Source: Schlesneria sp. (GTDB lineage Bacteria; Planctomycetota; Planctomycetia; Planctomycetales; Planctomycetaceae). Taken from it: a stretch of DNA of 64,000 bases. The DNA lies in the NCBI GenBank assembly GCA_028291515.1, contig JAQGHU010000033.1:1-64000 (forward strand), given 5' to 3'. Under the pieces are notes generated by a model. It was not told where the DNA came from. It did no database searches and saw nothing but the letters and a program-made list of their open reading frames with translations. Below are positions 19,098 to 27,812 of the stretch, in pieces (within the stretch, counting starts at the first letter, position 1; each line of letters starts with the position of its first letter). A program made the translations under genes and the position numbers.

Positions 19098-19832
19098 GTG
19101 AAAGATCAGTGGGCGTGGTTCGGTGTTCCAAGTGCAATCGCAGATTCCGTCGAGCTGGCGCTGGCTCTCAGAGATTTTTCGTCCGTGCCAACACAGATCA
19201 AACCAGGATCCCCTGTCGAAGACTCAGGTTACCTGCATGATCCCGAAGTGCAATTGATGCTTCGGGCCAAGCAAGGTGATGAGGGTGCGTTTACGCAGTT
19301 GGTCAAAGCGTATCAGGACCGGTTGACAAACATCTTCTATCATATGCTGCAAAGTCAGGAAGCGGCCGAAGATCTGGCTCAAGATGTGTTCCTGAGGATC
19401 TATCGAGCCCGCCATGGTTATCAGCCGACCGCGCGGTTTTCGACGTGGCTGTTTCGGATTGCGAATAACCTGGCCAGCAATTCGCGCCGAGCCAAAGGAC
19501 GTCGCAAAGAGGTGAACCTGACGGGGACCGAATCGGGACCGCTGGGCGTTCGGCCGACTGAACAACTCGCCACCGAAAAATCGGGACTGATGCCGAATCG
19601 ACAGTTGGATCGGCGGGAATTGCAGGCGGTCGTGCAACAGGCGATGGAACAATTGAACGAGCGACAGCGGATGGCTGTCTTGCTGCACAAGTATGAAGAA
19701 ATGAGCTACGAAGATATTGCCGACGCGATGGAATTGACCGCCACGGCAGTGAAGTCGCTGTTGTCACGGGCCCGCGAAAACCTGCGGATCGTGTTAGAAC
19801 CCTATATGCAAATGGGGAAAGAGGCCAAGTAA
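19098..19832 (+). CDS. ECF-type RNA polymerase sigma factor
   Basis: A 244-residue sigma-70 family protein of the extracytoplasmic-function type. Region 2 is AAEDLAQDVFLRIYRARHGY and ARFSTWLFRIANNLASNSRR (about residues 90-135). Region 4 is YEDIADAMELTATAVKSLLS with RARENLR (about 205-235). About 50 extra residues precede region 2. The start is the GTG at 19098; no strong ribosome binding site is seen and a GTG near 19183 is an alternative. It probably forms an operon with the putative anti-sigma gene 206 bases downstream. Target genes are not visible. Confidence 0.88.
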   Translation: MKDQWAWFGVPSAIADSVELALALRDFSSVPTQIKPGSPVEDSGYLHDPEVQLMLRAKQGDEGAFTQLVKAYQDRLTNIFYHMLQSQEAAEDLAQDVFLRIYRARHGYQPTARFSTWLFRIANNLASNSRRAKGRRKEVNLTGTESGPLGVRPTEQLATEKSGLMPNRQLDRRELQAVVQQAMEQLNERQRMAVLLHKYEEMSYEDIADAMELTATAVKSLLSRARENLRIVLEPYMQMGKEAK

Positions 19833-19885
19833 TCACCGGTGATTCCTCGAATCAGTGATTTCGGGGTTCGAATGGCGGATTTCAA

Positions 19886-19908
19886 ATCTCAAATCTAAAA
19901 TTTGAGAT
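19886..19908 (+). terminator. hairpin between sigma gene and next gene
   Basis: A perfect 9-bp stem (ATCTCAAAT / ATTTGAGAT) with a CTAAA loop, followed by CACAAAAACG and no U-run. It may attenuate transcription between the sigma factor and its putative anti-sigma factor, or it may be a dispersed repeat. Confidence 0.45.
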
Positions 19909-20038
19909 CACAAAAACGAGACAATTCTCTTCGAGTCGGGTTCATACAGAGAAGGATCAAAGATAACGTCGAGTCGAGATGATTGGCCGACCCTGTGGTT
20001 GGGCCATGCCAGTTGAGACTCGTCAGCGACCGCGAATC

Positions 20039-21658
20039 ATGGAAAAAACACTTCGACTTTCCGCCGAGCAGCGCGAAGATCTGGTGGCTTATCTGGACGG
20101 CGAATTGCCGGACACGAAGTCACAGTCGATCGATCAGGTGTTGGCGCGCAGTGAAGTGGCGCGGCACGAAGTGGAAGCGCTGGCTCGCACCTGGGAAATG
20201 CTCGATGTTCTGCCGACCCCCAAGGCACCACCCGAATTTACCGAGCGGACCATGACCACCTTAAAGGTGGGCGAAACTCCGTTCGATGTGACTCAGCAGG
20301 CTTGGTTTAATCCGCTGAAACGCGCTGGCGTGGCCGTTGTATGGTTGGCGGCGCTCGGGCTGTCGGGATGGTTGGGCTACCAAATCACCAACGTCTGGAT
20401 CGCCAACCCCAGCCAGCAGTTGCTGGCGAACCTGCAGATCGTGCAGAAGATCGATCAGTATAAAGAGGTCGAATCGGTCGATTTTCTCGAGAAGCTGCAG
20501 AAGAGTCATCTGTTCGAAGACGCGACGGCCGAGTCGAAGCCGGTTGATAACAAGAGTCTGCAGGAACGGCATCAACAGATCGTCAAGATGTCGCAGATCG
20601 AGCGTGATCGCCTCCAGCGAAACCTAAATATCTTCCAGCAACTCAGTCCAGAGCAGCAAAGCCAATATCAGCAGCTTAGCGACCAGCTTGACGAAAACAA
20701 AAAGGGGGGCGGGAACCTCTCCAGCTTGTTGCAGACGTATACCGCCTGGCTGCAGACGCTGACGCCCGGCCAGCGTGAATCGTTGCGATCAGAAGCGGAC
20801 AGCTCGCGCAAATTTGCGATTGTTCAGAAGATCAAGGAAGAACAGTTTCGCAAATTCGAAACGGTTTCCAGCGACTTACCGGATTGGGATCCGTCGATGC
20901 AGCGACAGGGTCGACAATCGTTATCGGCTCCCGAACTGACAGCGATCATGAAAGCCCTGGTCGCTGATTTGCCGGAAGAGCAACAAGTCAAAATCGACAG
21001 CCCGGTGCGACCGGATCAGTGTGCGGAAGTGCTGCGTCTCAGCATCGCACGGGCGTCGGACCCCGACAACTGGCCGTCAGCAGCGATTCAAAATCAGATC
21101 CTGGATTCGCTGCCTCCGCCACTGAAGATCTGGATGAAGCGTAATCCCACCATGCAACGCGAACGAACGGTCGGAATGCTGTTCATGAGCGTGGTGCATG
21201 CCTACGAGGATGGGCGACCGAAGTGGCCGAACGAGTCGGAATTGAATCAGGTTCTGAATTCATTAGATGAGAACGAGCGGGCTCGAATTGAGAAAGAGCC
21301 ACCTGACGAACGGCAGCACGATCTGCAACGTCGTTACTTTGGAGAGCACGAGCGACACCGTCACGAATTGCAGCATCAACTAGGCCGCCTCATGGGCGAT
21401 GTCGGTGTTCATCCGCCACCACCCCCACCGCGTGGCCCCAACGATCCACTAGGCCCACCCGGCCCACGCGGCGAGCGGGGGCCGGGACGTGGCGGACGCG
21501 GCCCCGGATTTGGTCCCGGACCGGGTGAGCGAGGGGGCCCCGGTCCAGGAGAAAGAGGTGGCTTTGGTGAACGAGGTGATCGTCCGCCACCTCGCTCCGA
21601 TGGTCGTGGTGGCGACAGACCGCCTCGTGATGGTCGAGATGACCGGCCGCCTCAGTAG
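20039..21658 (+). CDS. putative anti-sigma factor with Gly/Pro-rich C-terminus
   Basis: A 539-residue protein. The first 45 residues (LVAYLDGELPDTKSQSIDQV) look like the anti-sigma N-terminal fold, but the zinc-ligand His and Cys residues of the ZAS type are absent. One membrane helix lies near residues 97-117 (VAVVWLAALGLSGWLGYQI). The long extracytoplasmic part is coiled-coil and Gln/Glu-rich. The last 80 residues are collagen-like (repeats of GPG, GERG, GRGG). Position after an ECF sigma gene supports the role. The start ATG 20039 is preferred over 19979 because the anti-sigma helix begins there. Confidence 0.72.
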   Translation: MEKTLRLSAEQREDLVAYLDGELPDTKSQSIDQVLARSEVARHEVEALARTWEMLDVLPTPKAPPEFTERTMTTLKVGETPFDVTQQAWFNPLKRAGVAVVWLAALGLSGWLGYQITNVWIANPSQQLLANLQIVQKIDQYKEVESVDFLEKLQKSHLFEDATAESKPVDNKSLQERHQQIVKMSQIERDRLQRNLNIFQQLSPEQQSQYQQLSDQLDENKKGGGNLSSLLQTYTAWLQTLTPGQRESLRSEADSSRKFAIVQKIKEEQFRKFETVSSDLPDWDPSMQRQGRQSLSAPELTAIMKALVADLPEEQQVKIDSPVRPDQCAEVLRLSIARASDPDNWPSAAIQNQILDSLPPPLKIWMKRNPTMQRERTVGMLFMSVVHAYEDGRPKWPNESELNQVLNSLDENERARIEKEPPDERQHDLQRRYFGEHERHRHELQHQLGRLMGDVGVHPPPPPPRGPNDPLGPPGPRGERGPGRGGRGPGFGPGPGERGGPGPGERGGFGERGDRPPPRSDGRGGDRPPRDGRDDRPPQ

Positions 21659-21695
21659 GCGGCGAACGATTCCTGTTACCGCAGAGAATTTCTTT

Positions 21696-22412
21696 ATGTC
21701 CCAGATCTCAGTTCCTGTTCTGGCGCTCGTGGTGTCGATGTGTCTCGTTTGTGGCACGTGCCAGACGCATGCCGATGAACCTGCGAAAGAGTTATTGGGG
21801 TTGCCATTAGTCTTTCAAGATGATTTCGAAATGGGCGACCCGGCGACTCGCTGGGAACCGAGCGACCCGAAGGCTTGGAAGCTGGCCGAACAGAACGGCA
21901 ACAAGGTCTGGAGCCAGTTTCAGCACATCGTCACGCAAACGCCGGTCCGTTCCCCGTTCAACCGATCGGTCGCGAAGGATGTCGTCGTCGGCAGTTGCGT
22001 GCTGGATGTGAAGCTGCAATCGACCGCTCGCGATTATCCTCATCGATCCTTGTGTCTTTTCTTCGGCTATCAGGATCCCGCACACCTGTACTATGTGCAT
22101 CTGGGGCAGAAGACCGACGATAACGCGAACCAGATCTTCATCGTTAACAATGCGCCTCGCACCAAGATTTCGACGAAGACGACGGACGGAACAAAATGGG
22201 ACAACGAATGGCATCATGTGCGCGTCGTTCGCGATGTCGACAGCGGGAAGATCGACGTGTTCTTCGATGACATGAAAGAACCGGTGATGACGGCGATTGA
22301 TAAGACGTTTACGTGGGGTCAGGTTGGCATCGGTTCGTTTGATGACACCGGCAATTTCGATAATGTGCTGGTCTATGGCAACAAGGTCTCGCGCCCGGCC
22401 AAGAATCCGTAA
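21696..22412 (+). CDS. secreted LamG/DUF1080-like protein
   Basis: A 238-residue protein with a signal peptide (VPVLALVVSMCLVCGTCQTH) and a concanavalin-like beta-sandwich. The segments LYYVHLGQKTDDNANQIFIV and WHHVRVVRDVDSGKIDVFFD, ending in TWGQVGIGSFDDTGNFDNVL, are typical of 3-keto-glycoside hydrolase/DUF1080-like and LamG folds. It probably binds or acts on a polysaccharide. The start ATG 21696 has AGAG upstream; a longer in-frame start would overlap the preceding gene in another frame. Activity is not established. Confidence 0.78.
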   Translation: MSQISVPVLALVVSMCLVCGTCQTHADEPAKELLGLPLVFQDDFEMGDPATRWEPSDPKAWKLAEQNGNKVWSQFQHIVTQTPVRSPFNRSVAKDVVVGSCVLDVKLQSTARDYPHRSLCLFFGYQDPAHLYYVHLGQKTDDNANQIFIVNNAPRTKISTKTTDGTKWDNEWHHVRVVRDVDSGKIDVFFDDMKEPVMTAIDKTFTWGQVGIGSFDDTGNFDNVLVYGNKVSRPAKNP

Positions 22413-22429
22413 CCGTTGGAATTGGTCTG

Positions 22430-22807
22430 ATGCGACGACAACCCAGCTTCTGGCGCAGCGTCTCTCATGCGTGGGCCGGACTGGTCTATACGTTTCACAC
22501 TCAACGAAACGCCCGCTGGCACACGATCGCCGCACTCGCCGCGATCGCTCTGGCAAGCTGGCTGCAACTGGATTTGACGCGCTGGGCGATCCTGATCCTG
22601 ACGATCGGCGCTGTCTGCGCGGGTGAGACGATCAACACGACCGTCGAAGCACTAGTCGACCTGCTGTCCCCCGAATGGCATGAACGAGCGAAGGTGGCCA
22701 AAGATGTCTCGGCCGGGGCTGTCTTGCTGCTGGCGATCACGGCCATCGCGGTGGGAGCACTCCTACTCGGGCCGCCGCTGTGGGTAAAGCTGTTTGTCGC
22801 CGGATGA
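22430..22807 (+). CDS. dgkA: diacylglycerol/undecaprenol kinase family protein
   Basis: A 125-residue integral-membrane protein of the DagK family, with three membrane helices. The signature ETINTTVEALVDLLSPEWHE (near 65-84) matches the family E-x-x-N-T-x-x-E-x-x-V-D pattern and is followed by AKVAKDVSAGAVLL. The N-terminal AGLVYTFHTQRNARWH also fits. It phosphorylates membrane lipids such as diacylglycerol or undecaprenol in characterised homologues; the substrate is not told by the sequence. It follows the secreted protein gene after 17 bases and is probably co-transcribed with it. Confidence 0.88.
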   Translation: MRRQPSFWRSVSHAWAGLVYTFHTQRNARWHTIAALAAIALASWLQLDLTRWAILILTIGAVCAGETINTTVEALVDLLSPEWHERAKVAKDVSAGAVLLLAITAIAVGALLLGPPLWVKLFVAG

Positions 22808-22831
22808 CGCCTTGCCCGCGAATGAGTGCCG

Positions 22832-22881
22832 GAATTGACAATAGACGCTAATCCGGCATGCTGGCTAAGCGTTGTCAATTC
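22832..22881 (+). terminator. hairpin between dgkA-like and histidine kinase genes
   Basis: A perfect 10-bp stem (GAATTGACAA at 22832-22841, TTGTCAATTC at 22872-22881) with an extended loop. There is no U-run, so it could be a terminator or a dispersed palindrome. Confidence 0.45.
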
Positions 22882-22923
22882 TGCGAGTGAACGCATGCGA
22901 GCAAAGAGAGATCAGGAACAACT

Positions 22924-23841
22924 GTGACGACGTGGCTGCGAACACGAACTCGACTGCGATTGCCGATCACGCTCAGCGTGGTGCTGATGGCGCTCAACGT
23001 GACGTTGATGATTTGCTGGATCGTGCTGCTGGCTCGGCAGACCGGTTGGGGTGCGCTGATCATTGGCGTGGTCGTCTTCGCGGTGATCCTGCTGGGTCTG
23101 TCGTTCTATCTGGTGCTGATTATTAAAGAAGTGCGTCTGAACCAGCGGCAGGCGAACTTTGTCGACAGCGTGACTCACGAACTGAAATCGCCGATTGCGT
23201 CGCTGAAGTTGTATCTGGAAACCTTGGAGATGCGTTCGGTCACCGACGAGCAACGCAATCGGTTTTATCATGTGATGGGAGAAGAGCTGGATCGGCTGGA
23301 TCACTTGATCTCACAACTGCTGGAAGTCGGTCGGCTGGATGCGATTGGCGAACAATCCGAACCCGAAGATATCCCCCTGGAAACGATGTTGCACAAATGC
23401 GGAGCGGCCGCGTGTGCTCATCATAAGCGAGAAGAACAAGCCACGATCACCTACGATGTGCAACCGGCGGTGATTCATGCTCGACCGTTGGTCGTGGAAA
23501 CGGTGTTTCGCAATTTGATGGATAACGCCATTAAATATGCGGGCGATCCGCCCGCTGTCGAAGTTCAAGTGCGCGTCACAGATCGAGGTCGCGTGGCGAC
23601 GCGGATCAGCGATAATGGGCATGGTGTGCCCCCGGAACTGCGGAAGCGGATCTTTGGGATGTTTTATCGAGCCGGCAGCGAGCTGACTCGACGACAAAAG
23701 GGAACAGGTTTGGGTCTGTATATTGTCAACACGCTGGTGCGGCAGATGAAGGGACGCGTCAGCGTTCATGGTCGCACGAACCAGACCGGTAGCGTGTTTG
23801 AAGTCGATTTGCCGGGAAGAAAGGGAAATGGCGAACTGTGA
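22924..23841 (+). CDS. sensor histidine kinase
   Basis: A 305-residue membrane histidine kinase: two helices near residues 14-38 and 44-67 with almost no extracytoplasmic loop, phospho-acceptor His85 in VTHELKSPIASL, then ATPase motifs N (FRNLMDNAIKYA), G1 (ISDNGHGVP), F and G2 (GTGLGLYI). The GTG start at 22924 has AGGA six bases upstream. Its stop overlaps the start of the response-regulator gene (GTGA), which argues for coupled expression. The tiny periplasmic loop suggests it senses something in or at the membrane. Signal unknown. Confidence 0.93.
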   Translation: MTTWLRTRTRLRLPITLSVVLMALNVTLMICWIVLLARQTGWGALIIGVVVFAVILLGLSFYLVLIIKEVRLNQRQANFVDSVTHELKSPIASLKLYLETLEMRSVTDEQRNRFYHVMGEELDRLDHLISQLLEVGRLDAIGEQSEPEDIPLETMLHKCGAAACAHHKREEQATITYDVQPAVIHARPLVVETVFRNLMDNAIKYAGDPPAVEVQVRVTDRGRVATRISDNGHGVPPELRKRIFGMFYRAGSELTRRQKGTGLGLYIVNTLVRQMKGRVSVHGRTNQTGSVFEVDLPGRKGNGEL

Positions 23842-24620
23842 TCGGAAAGATCCCGGCCCCCACGGCCAACGCCAGCACCATGCGAATCTTGATTGTTGAG
23901 GACGAAGAGGCACTGGCCCAAGGGCTGAAGTTCAACTTTGAACAGGAAGGGTACGAAGTCTTACTGGCGGGGGATGGCCCCACCGCCTTGAAGCTGTTTG
24001 ACGATGCGAACGCCCCTGTGGACCTGTTGATCCTGGATCTGATGTTGCCCGGCATGAGCGGCTATGAGATCTGCACTGTAGTTCGCTCGAAGAACAAGAC
24101 GGTGCCGATTCTGGTGCTCAGTGCCCGAACGCTGAGCGAGGATCGGATGCATGCGTTCGATTGTGGAACAGATCAATACATCACCAAGCCATTCGATTTG
24201 CCCGAGTTGCTAAATCGCGTCCGCAATCTGCTTGAGCGGCACAAAACTTTGCTGACCGCCTCGAAAGTGGCGAGTGCCGAGCCGACGCCACCACAGTACG
24301 AGTTCACTCATTTCCGAGTTGAACTGCAATCGTTTGAAGTCATCGTCGGCGATAAGCGACACAGTTTGACCACTCAGGAAATGCAGTTGCTGAAGTACTT
24401 CATCGAACATGAAGGGGAAGTGCTGTCGCGCTATCGCATCCTGGATGAAGTCTGGGACGAACACGTCGACGTGACGACGCGAACCATCGACAACTTCGTG
24501 TTGCGACTACGAAAGCTGATCGAACCTGACCCCGCACGACCGCAGTACATCTTGTCGGTCCGCGGGACCGGGTATCGGTTTGTCAGTGGACGCGGTGAAG
24601 CTGCAGGTTCGAAGACCTGA
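23838..24620 (+). CDS. OmpR/PhoB-type response regulator
   Basis: A 260-residue regulator: receiver domain with Asp67 as phospho-acceptor (ILDLMLPGMSG) and a winged-helix DNA-binding domain (LTTQEMQLLKYFIEHEGEVL; RTIDNFVLRLRKL; VRGTGYRF). The start is GTG 23838, overlapping the kinase stop, with AAGGGA upstream; ATG 23880 immediately precedes the receiver but lacks a site. Partner of the upstream histidine kinase. Regulon unknown. Confidence 0.93.
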   Translation: MIGKIPAPTANASTMRILIVEDEEALAQGLKFNFEQEGYEVLLAGDGPTALKLFDDANAPVDLLILDLMLPGMSGYEICTVVRSKNKTVPILVLSARTLSEDRMHAFDCGTDQYITKPFDLPELLNRVRNLLERHKTLLTASKVASAEPTPPQYEFTHFRVELQSFEVIVGDKRHSLTTQEMQLLKYFIEHEGEVLSRYRILDEVWDEHVDVTTRTIDNFVLRLRKLIEPDPARPQYILSVRGTGYRFVSGRGEAAGSKT

Positions 24621-25133
24621 GCGCCGCTGGCAGACTGTCGACGCGGATTCTAGTGGATGAGTCTTCAACGCAAAGTCGCAAAGGCGCGGAGACGCAAGGT
24701 AAAAGGGGCCAGATGATTTCCTCTTTCTTTGCGTCTCCGCGCCTTTGCGACTTTGCGTTGAAAACGTCACTCACGCAGAACAAAGAATGACGCAGGCCCG
24801 GCACTCACCGTTGAGCATCGGGCCTGCGTATTTCGTTCTCGTTCGGAGCATTGAAGAATCTCGAACGAGGGGTGGCCGTCCGTACGGCAGCCCGTCGACG
24901 CCGTTAGGCTTCGCCACCTCGCTGGCGTTTACTGTCTGGATTCACGCGATCACCGTCCTTTCGTGCTAGAGTTCCCTGCTTCTACCGGACAGCCAGTGCC
25001 GGTTGCTTCGCAAGCTTTCCTAGTTCGCCGCGTACGTTCCCGCGACACACATCAAAATCATTTCCGAATTTCCAGATCGAGACAAGAGAAATCTTCCCCT
25101 CCAGCCAACTTTTGGCAGATTCCTTTCGGCTCT

Positions 25134-25273
25134 GTCATTCCCGCGCAGGCGGGAATCCAGTGAGTCGTGGGGCCGTATTGATACTTCGATTCCGAGATTC
25201 TCCTTGGGGTAATAACGCCAATGTAGTGAGATTAGTTTCACAATGGCTGGATTCCCGCCTGCGCGGGAATGAC
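25134..25273. repeat. ATTCCC-N8-GGGAAT inverted-repeat element
   Basis: Two perfect inverted 27-base arms, each itself containing the palindrome ATTCCCGCGCAGGCGGGAAT, surround 86 bases of spacer. The core fits the dRS3-like repeat pattern known in other bacteria (ATTCCC-N8-GGGAAT). A related single copy lies near 61832. Confidence 0.85.
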
Positions 25274-25380
25274 GAAATCGCGCCCCATTTTCGCGAATCG
25301 TTATGCCATTCACGATCGATTTGAGGGCTTTAACACTTACATGTCTGTAAAGACAGCATTGAGTGCCTGTTGATTCCAGA

Positions 25381-25397
25381 TAACATTCGTAATGTTA
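25381..25397. promoter_or_regulatory. possible operator palindrome
   Basis: TAACATT-CGT-AATGTTA is a perfect 7-bp inverted repeat with a 3-base centre, upstream of the response regulator at 25487. It could be an autoregulatory site; this is inference from position and symmetry only. Confidence 0.3.
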
Positions 25398-25486
25398 CGC
25401 CTGAGGGGATACAAATGTGATCACCCCTTCTGAGATGACACGGTGTCCATCGGGCTAGTTTCACAATCCTGTTCAAGGTGTGGGCA

Positions 25487-26176
25487 ATGCGAATTCTCGT
25501 GATTGAGGATGATCCATCGATCGGTCGGGCTTTGCTGCAAGGCTTTACGGAAGCAGGACATTCCTGCGACTGGGTGCAGGATGGAGCGGCAGGAACCGAA
25601 TCGGCGAAGTCTCAGCAGGCCGATGCCATCGTTCTGGATTTGATGCTGCCGAAGCGAAGTGGCCAGGAAGTCTTGCGAGACATCCGTAGCATGGGCGTGC
25701 TCTGTCCTGTCATCCTGCTGACCGCCGTCAGTTCGGTTGACGAACGGGTGATGGCACTCAACGCCGGGGCCGACGACTACGTCTGCAAGCCGTTTGAGTT
25801 CGCCGAACTGCTCGCCCGCGTGAATGCGGTCGTCCGCCGGACCAGCGTCCGTCCCAGCCCGGTTCTTTCGGTGGGCGATTTGACGCTGGACCTGACGACG
25901 CGACGAGTTTCACGTTCCGGTCGCGATATTGATCTGACTCCGATTGAATTCAGTATGCTGGAATTGCTGCTGCGATTCGCAGGACAGGTGGTCACGCGCA
26001 AGATGTTGTGCGAACACGTCTGGGGTTTTAATTGGGACGGCACGACTAACGTCATTGAAGTCCATGTGAATCGCTTGCGCGGTAAGCTGGATAAAGGTCG
26101 CACAGAATCGATCATCAAGACGGTCCGCGGTCGAGGCTATGCCATCGCTGGCGAGGAAACGGCCGACGTCGTCTGA
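25487..26176 (+). CDS. OmpR/PhoB-type response regulator
   Basis: A 229-residue regulator: receiver with Asp51 (IVLDLMLPKRSG) and Lys near 101 (CKPF), then a winged-helix domain (DLTPIEFSMLELLLRFAGQV; NVIEVHVNRLRGKLDKG; TVRGRGYAI). The start ATG 25487 has AGGTG six bases upstream; the GTG three codons earlier is less likely. It precedes its histidine kinase, the reverse of the order in the 22.9-24.6 kb pair. Sequence resembles the heavy-metal/stress QseB-CusR branch, but no target is visible. Confidence 0.93.
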   Translation: MRILVIEDDPSIGRALLQGFTEAGHSCDWVQDGAAGTESAKSQQADAIVLDLMLPKRSGQEVLRDIRSMGVLCPVILLTAVSSVDERVMALNAGADDYVCKPFEFAELLARVNAVVRRTSVRPSPVLSVGDLTLDLTTRRVSRSGRDIDLTPIEFSMLELLLRFAGQVVTRKMLCEHVWGFNWDGTTNVIEVHVNRLRGKLDKGRTESIIKTVRGRGYAIAGEETADVV

Positions 26177-26332
26177 TTTGGCGGGATTTGGGCCGCTGGT
26201 CTACGGAATTCTGTCGCATCCGCGTATGATCCCGATGTCAGGGGGCCTTCGTGCCCGACGCGTGGGTTGGCTGTCTGACATCAGGCGGTGCTCGAGGATG
26301 ATCGAACCTTGTCTTGTGGTTGTTACTGATTT

Positions 26333-27802
26333 ATGTCGCACAATGGACTGATGCGGTTCGCCATCAAGATGCGGACACTACGTGTCCGGTTGACCGTTTG
26401 GAACACTGTCGTCGTCCTGTTGACGGTATTGATTGCGCTATTTGCCGTTCGTGAAGGTCTGCGCTTTTATCTGTTATTGGAAACAGACGAAGTCCTGGAA
26501 GCGGAAGCGAACGAACTGCTGCTGGCGGTCGAAGAGTTCTACCATACCGACCAGTCACAGATCATCGCGGAGATGAAACGCAAAGCGGAAGCTCACCGCA
26601 AAAGCGAGTGGTACATTCGCTGGGTCGATAAAACTCACGAGCACGATCTGTGGCACAGCGGGAATGTCCCCGCGGAGCCGCAGACTCGTTTTCTGGGATC
26701 GTACAGCGGTCATAACGTCTGGGGTTCGGCCAGCCATCGGTCGATCGAGGTGGAACTCAATAAGCCGGGGTTGCCGCGCCAGTACATCCTGGTCGGAACC
26801 CCAATTGCGTTCGTCGACGATGACGTCAATCGACTGACGCGCATCCTGGCACCGGTCGGATTGGCGATTTTTCTGTTGGCTCCACTAGGTGGCTTGTTGC
26901 TGGCCGAGCGGGCAATCGAACCTCTGCAGGAGATCATTCATACGACCGAGCGTCTGCGACCAAGTCACCTGAACGAGCGACTTGTCGTTCGTGGTGTCGG
27001 CGATGAACTGGACCAACTGGCCACGAAGATCAACACGTTTCTGGATGTCATCGCGACGCATCTGCAGAAGAACCGGGAATTCGTCGCGAATGCAGCTCAC
27101 GAACTTCGGTCACCGTTGACCGCGATTCAAAGTCTGGTCGAAGTGACGCTGGAAAAGCCTCGAGACACAGGCGAGTACGAAGAGCTCTTGTTTCAGATCA
27201 ATGACGAATGCCGCCACCTGGCTCAGGTTGTCAACCAGTTGCTGCAGTTGACTCAAAGCGAAGCGCTGGCCGCTGAGACTCGGCAGGAACTGGTCAGTCT
27301 TGATGAAATGGCGAACAAGGCCATGGAGATGTTTGAACCGGTGGCCGAAGAGCGGCATGTGAAACTGAGTTCCACTCTGACGGACGTCCAGATCACAGGC
27401 AACCCGCGTGAGATCCGCCAACTGATGACGAACCTGGTGGACAACGCGATCAAGTTCACTCCCGCGGGGGGGACGGTGCATATCGGCTTGAAACGACATG
27501 ACGACAAAATGGTTTGCCTGACAGTGCGTGACACCGGGATCGGGATTCCAGAGGCCGATCTGAGTCGCGTTTTTGATCGCTTCTTTCAAGTCGATAAGTC
27601 GCGGCACCGTGGGATCGAAACGCGAGGCAACGGGCTGGGTCTGGCCATTTGTCAGGCGATTGTGCATGCCCATCATGGGACGATCACAGTCGGTAGTAAG
27701 CTGGATGTCGGGACGACGTTCACAGTGATGTTGCCCATGGCTCGCAGTCTGGCGGTAATTCCGGATATTGGCAGCCGACACAAATCGACAGTCGATCTTT
27801 GA
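26333..27802 (+). CDS. sensor histidine kinase with HAMP
   Basis: A 489-residue kinase: a membrane helix near 25-42, a periplasmic domain of about 120 residues, a second helix near 170-191, a HAMP-like linker (PLQEIIHTTERLRPSHLNER), His256 (NAAHELRSPLTAI), then N (LMTNLVDNAIKFT), G1 (VRDTGIGIP), F and G2 (GNGLGLAI) boxes. It is the partner of the regulator that ends 157 bases upstream. The large periplasmic domain is of unknown fold. It ends 10 bases before the dihydrouridine synthase gene, so that gene is probably in the same transcript. Confidence 0.93.
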   Translation: MSHNGLMRFAIKMRTLRVRLTVWNTVVVLLTVLIALFAVREGLRFYLLLETDEVLEAEANELLLAVEEFYHTDQSQIIAEMKRKAEAHRKSEWYIRWVDKTHEHDLWHSGNVPAEPQTRFLGSYSGHNVWGSASHRSIEVELNKPGLPRQYILVGTPIAFVDDDVNRLTRILAPVGLAIFLLAPLGGLLLAERAIEPLQEIIHTTERLRPSHLNERLVVRGVGDELDQLATKINTFLDVIATHLQKNREFVANAAHELRSPLTAIQSLVEVTLEKPRDTGEYEELLFQINDECRHLAQVVNQLLQLTQSEALAAETRQELVSLDEMANKAMEMFEPVAEERHVKLSSTLTDVQITGNPREIRQLMTNLVDNAIKFTPAGGTVHIGLKRHDDKMVCLTVRDTGIGIPEADLSRVFDRFFQVDKSRHRGIETRGNGLGLAICQAIVHAHHGTITVGSKLDVGTTFTVMLPMARSLAVIPDIGSRHKSTVDL

Positions 27803-27812
27803 AGGTGCTGAC

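Larger units (their letters stand above)
24621..25486. repeat. gene-free region with two inverted-repeat units, a hairpin and a possible operator
   Basis: No gene is supported in this 866-base gap. It holds a perfect 32-bp inverted repeat (24664-24695 with 24731-24762, containing AAGTCGCAAAGGCGCGG); a 10-bp hairpin (24791-24800 with 24819-24828, CGCAGGCCCG) that may terminate the two-component operon; and a perfect 27-bp inverted repeat (25134-25160 with 25247-25273). Near its right end is a 17-base palindrome (TAACATT-CGT-AATGTTA, 25381-25397), about 90 bases before the next gene. Confidence 0.8.

Noticed and set aside
24745-25324. short open frames in the 866-base gap before the second response regulator
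   Set aside because: They are made largely of inverted-repeat sequence, open on both strands because the repeats are palindromic.
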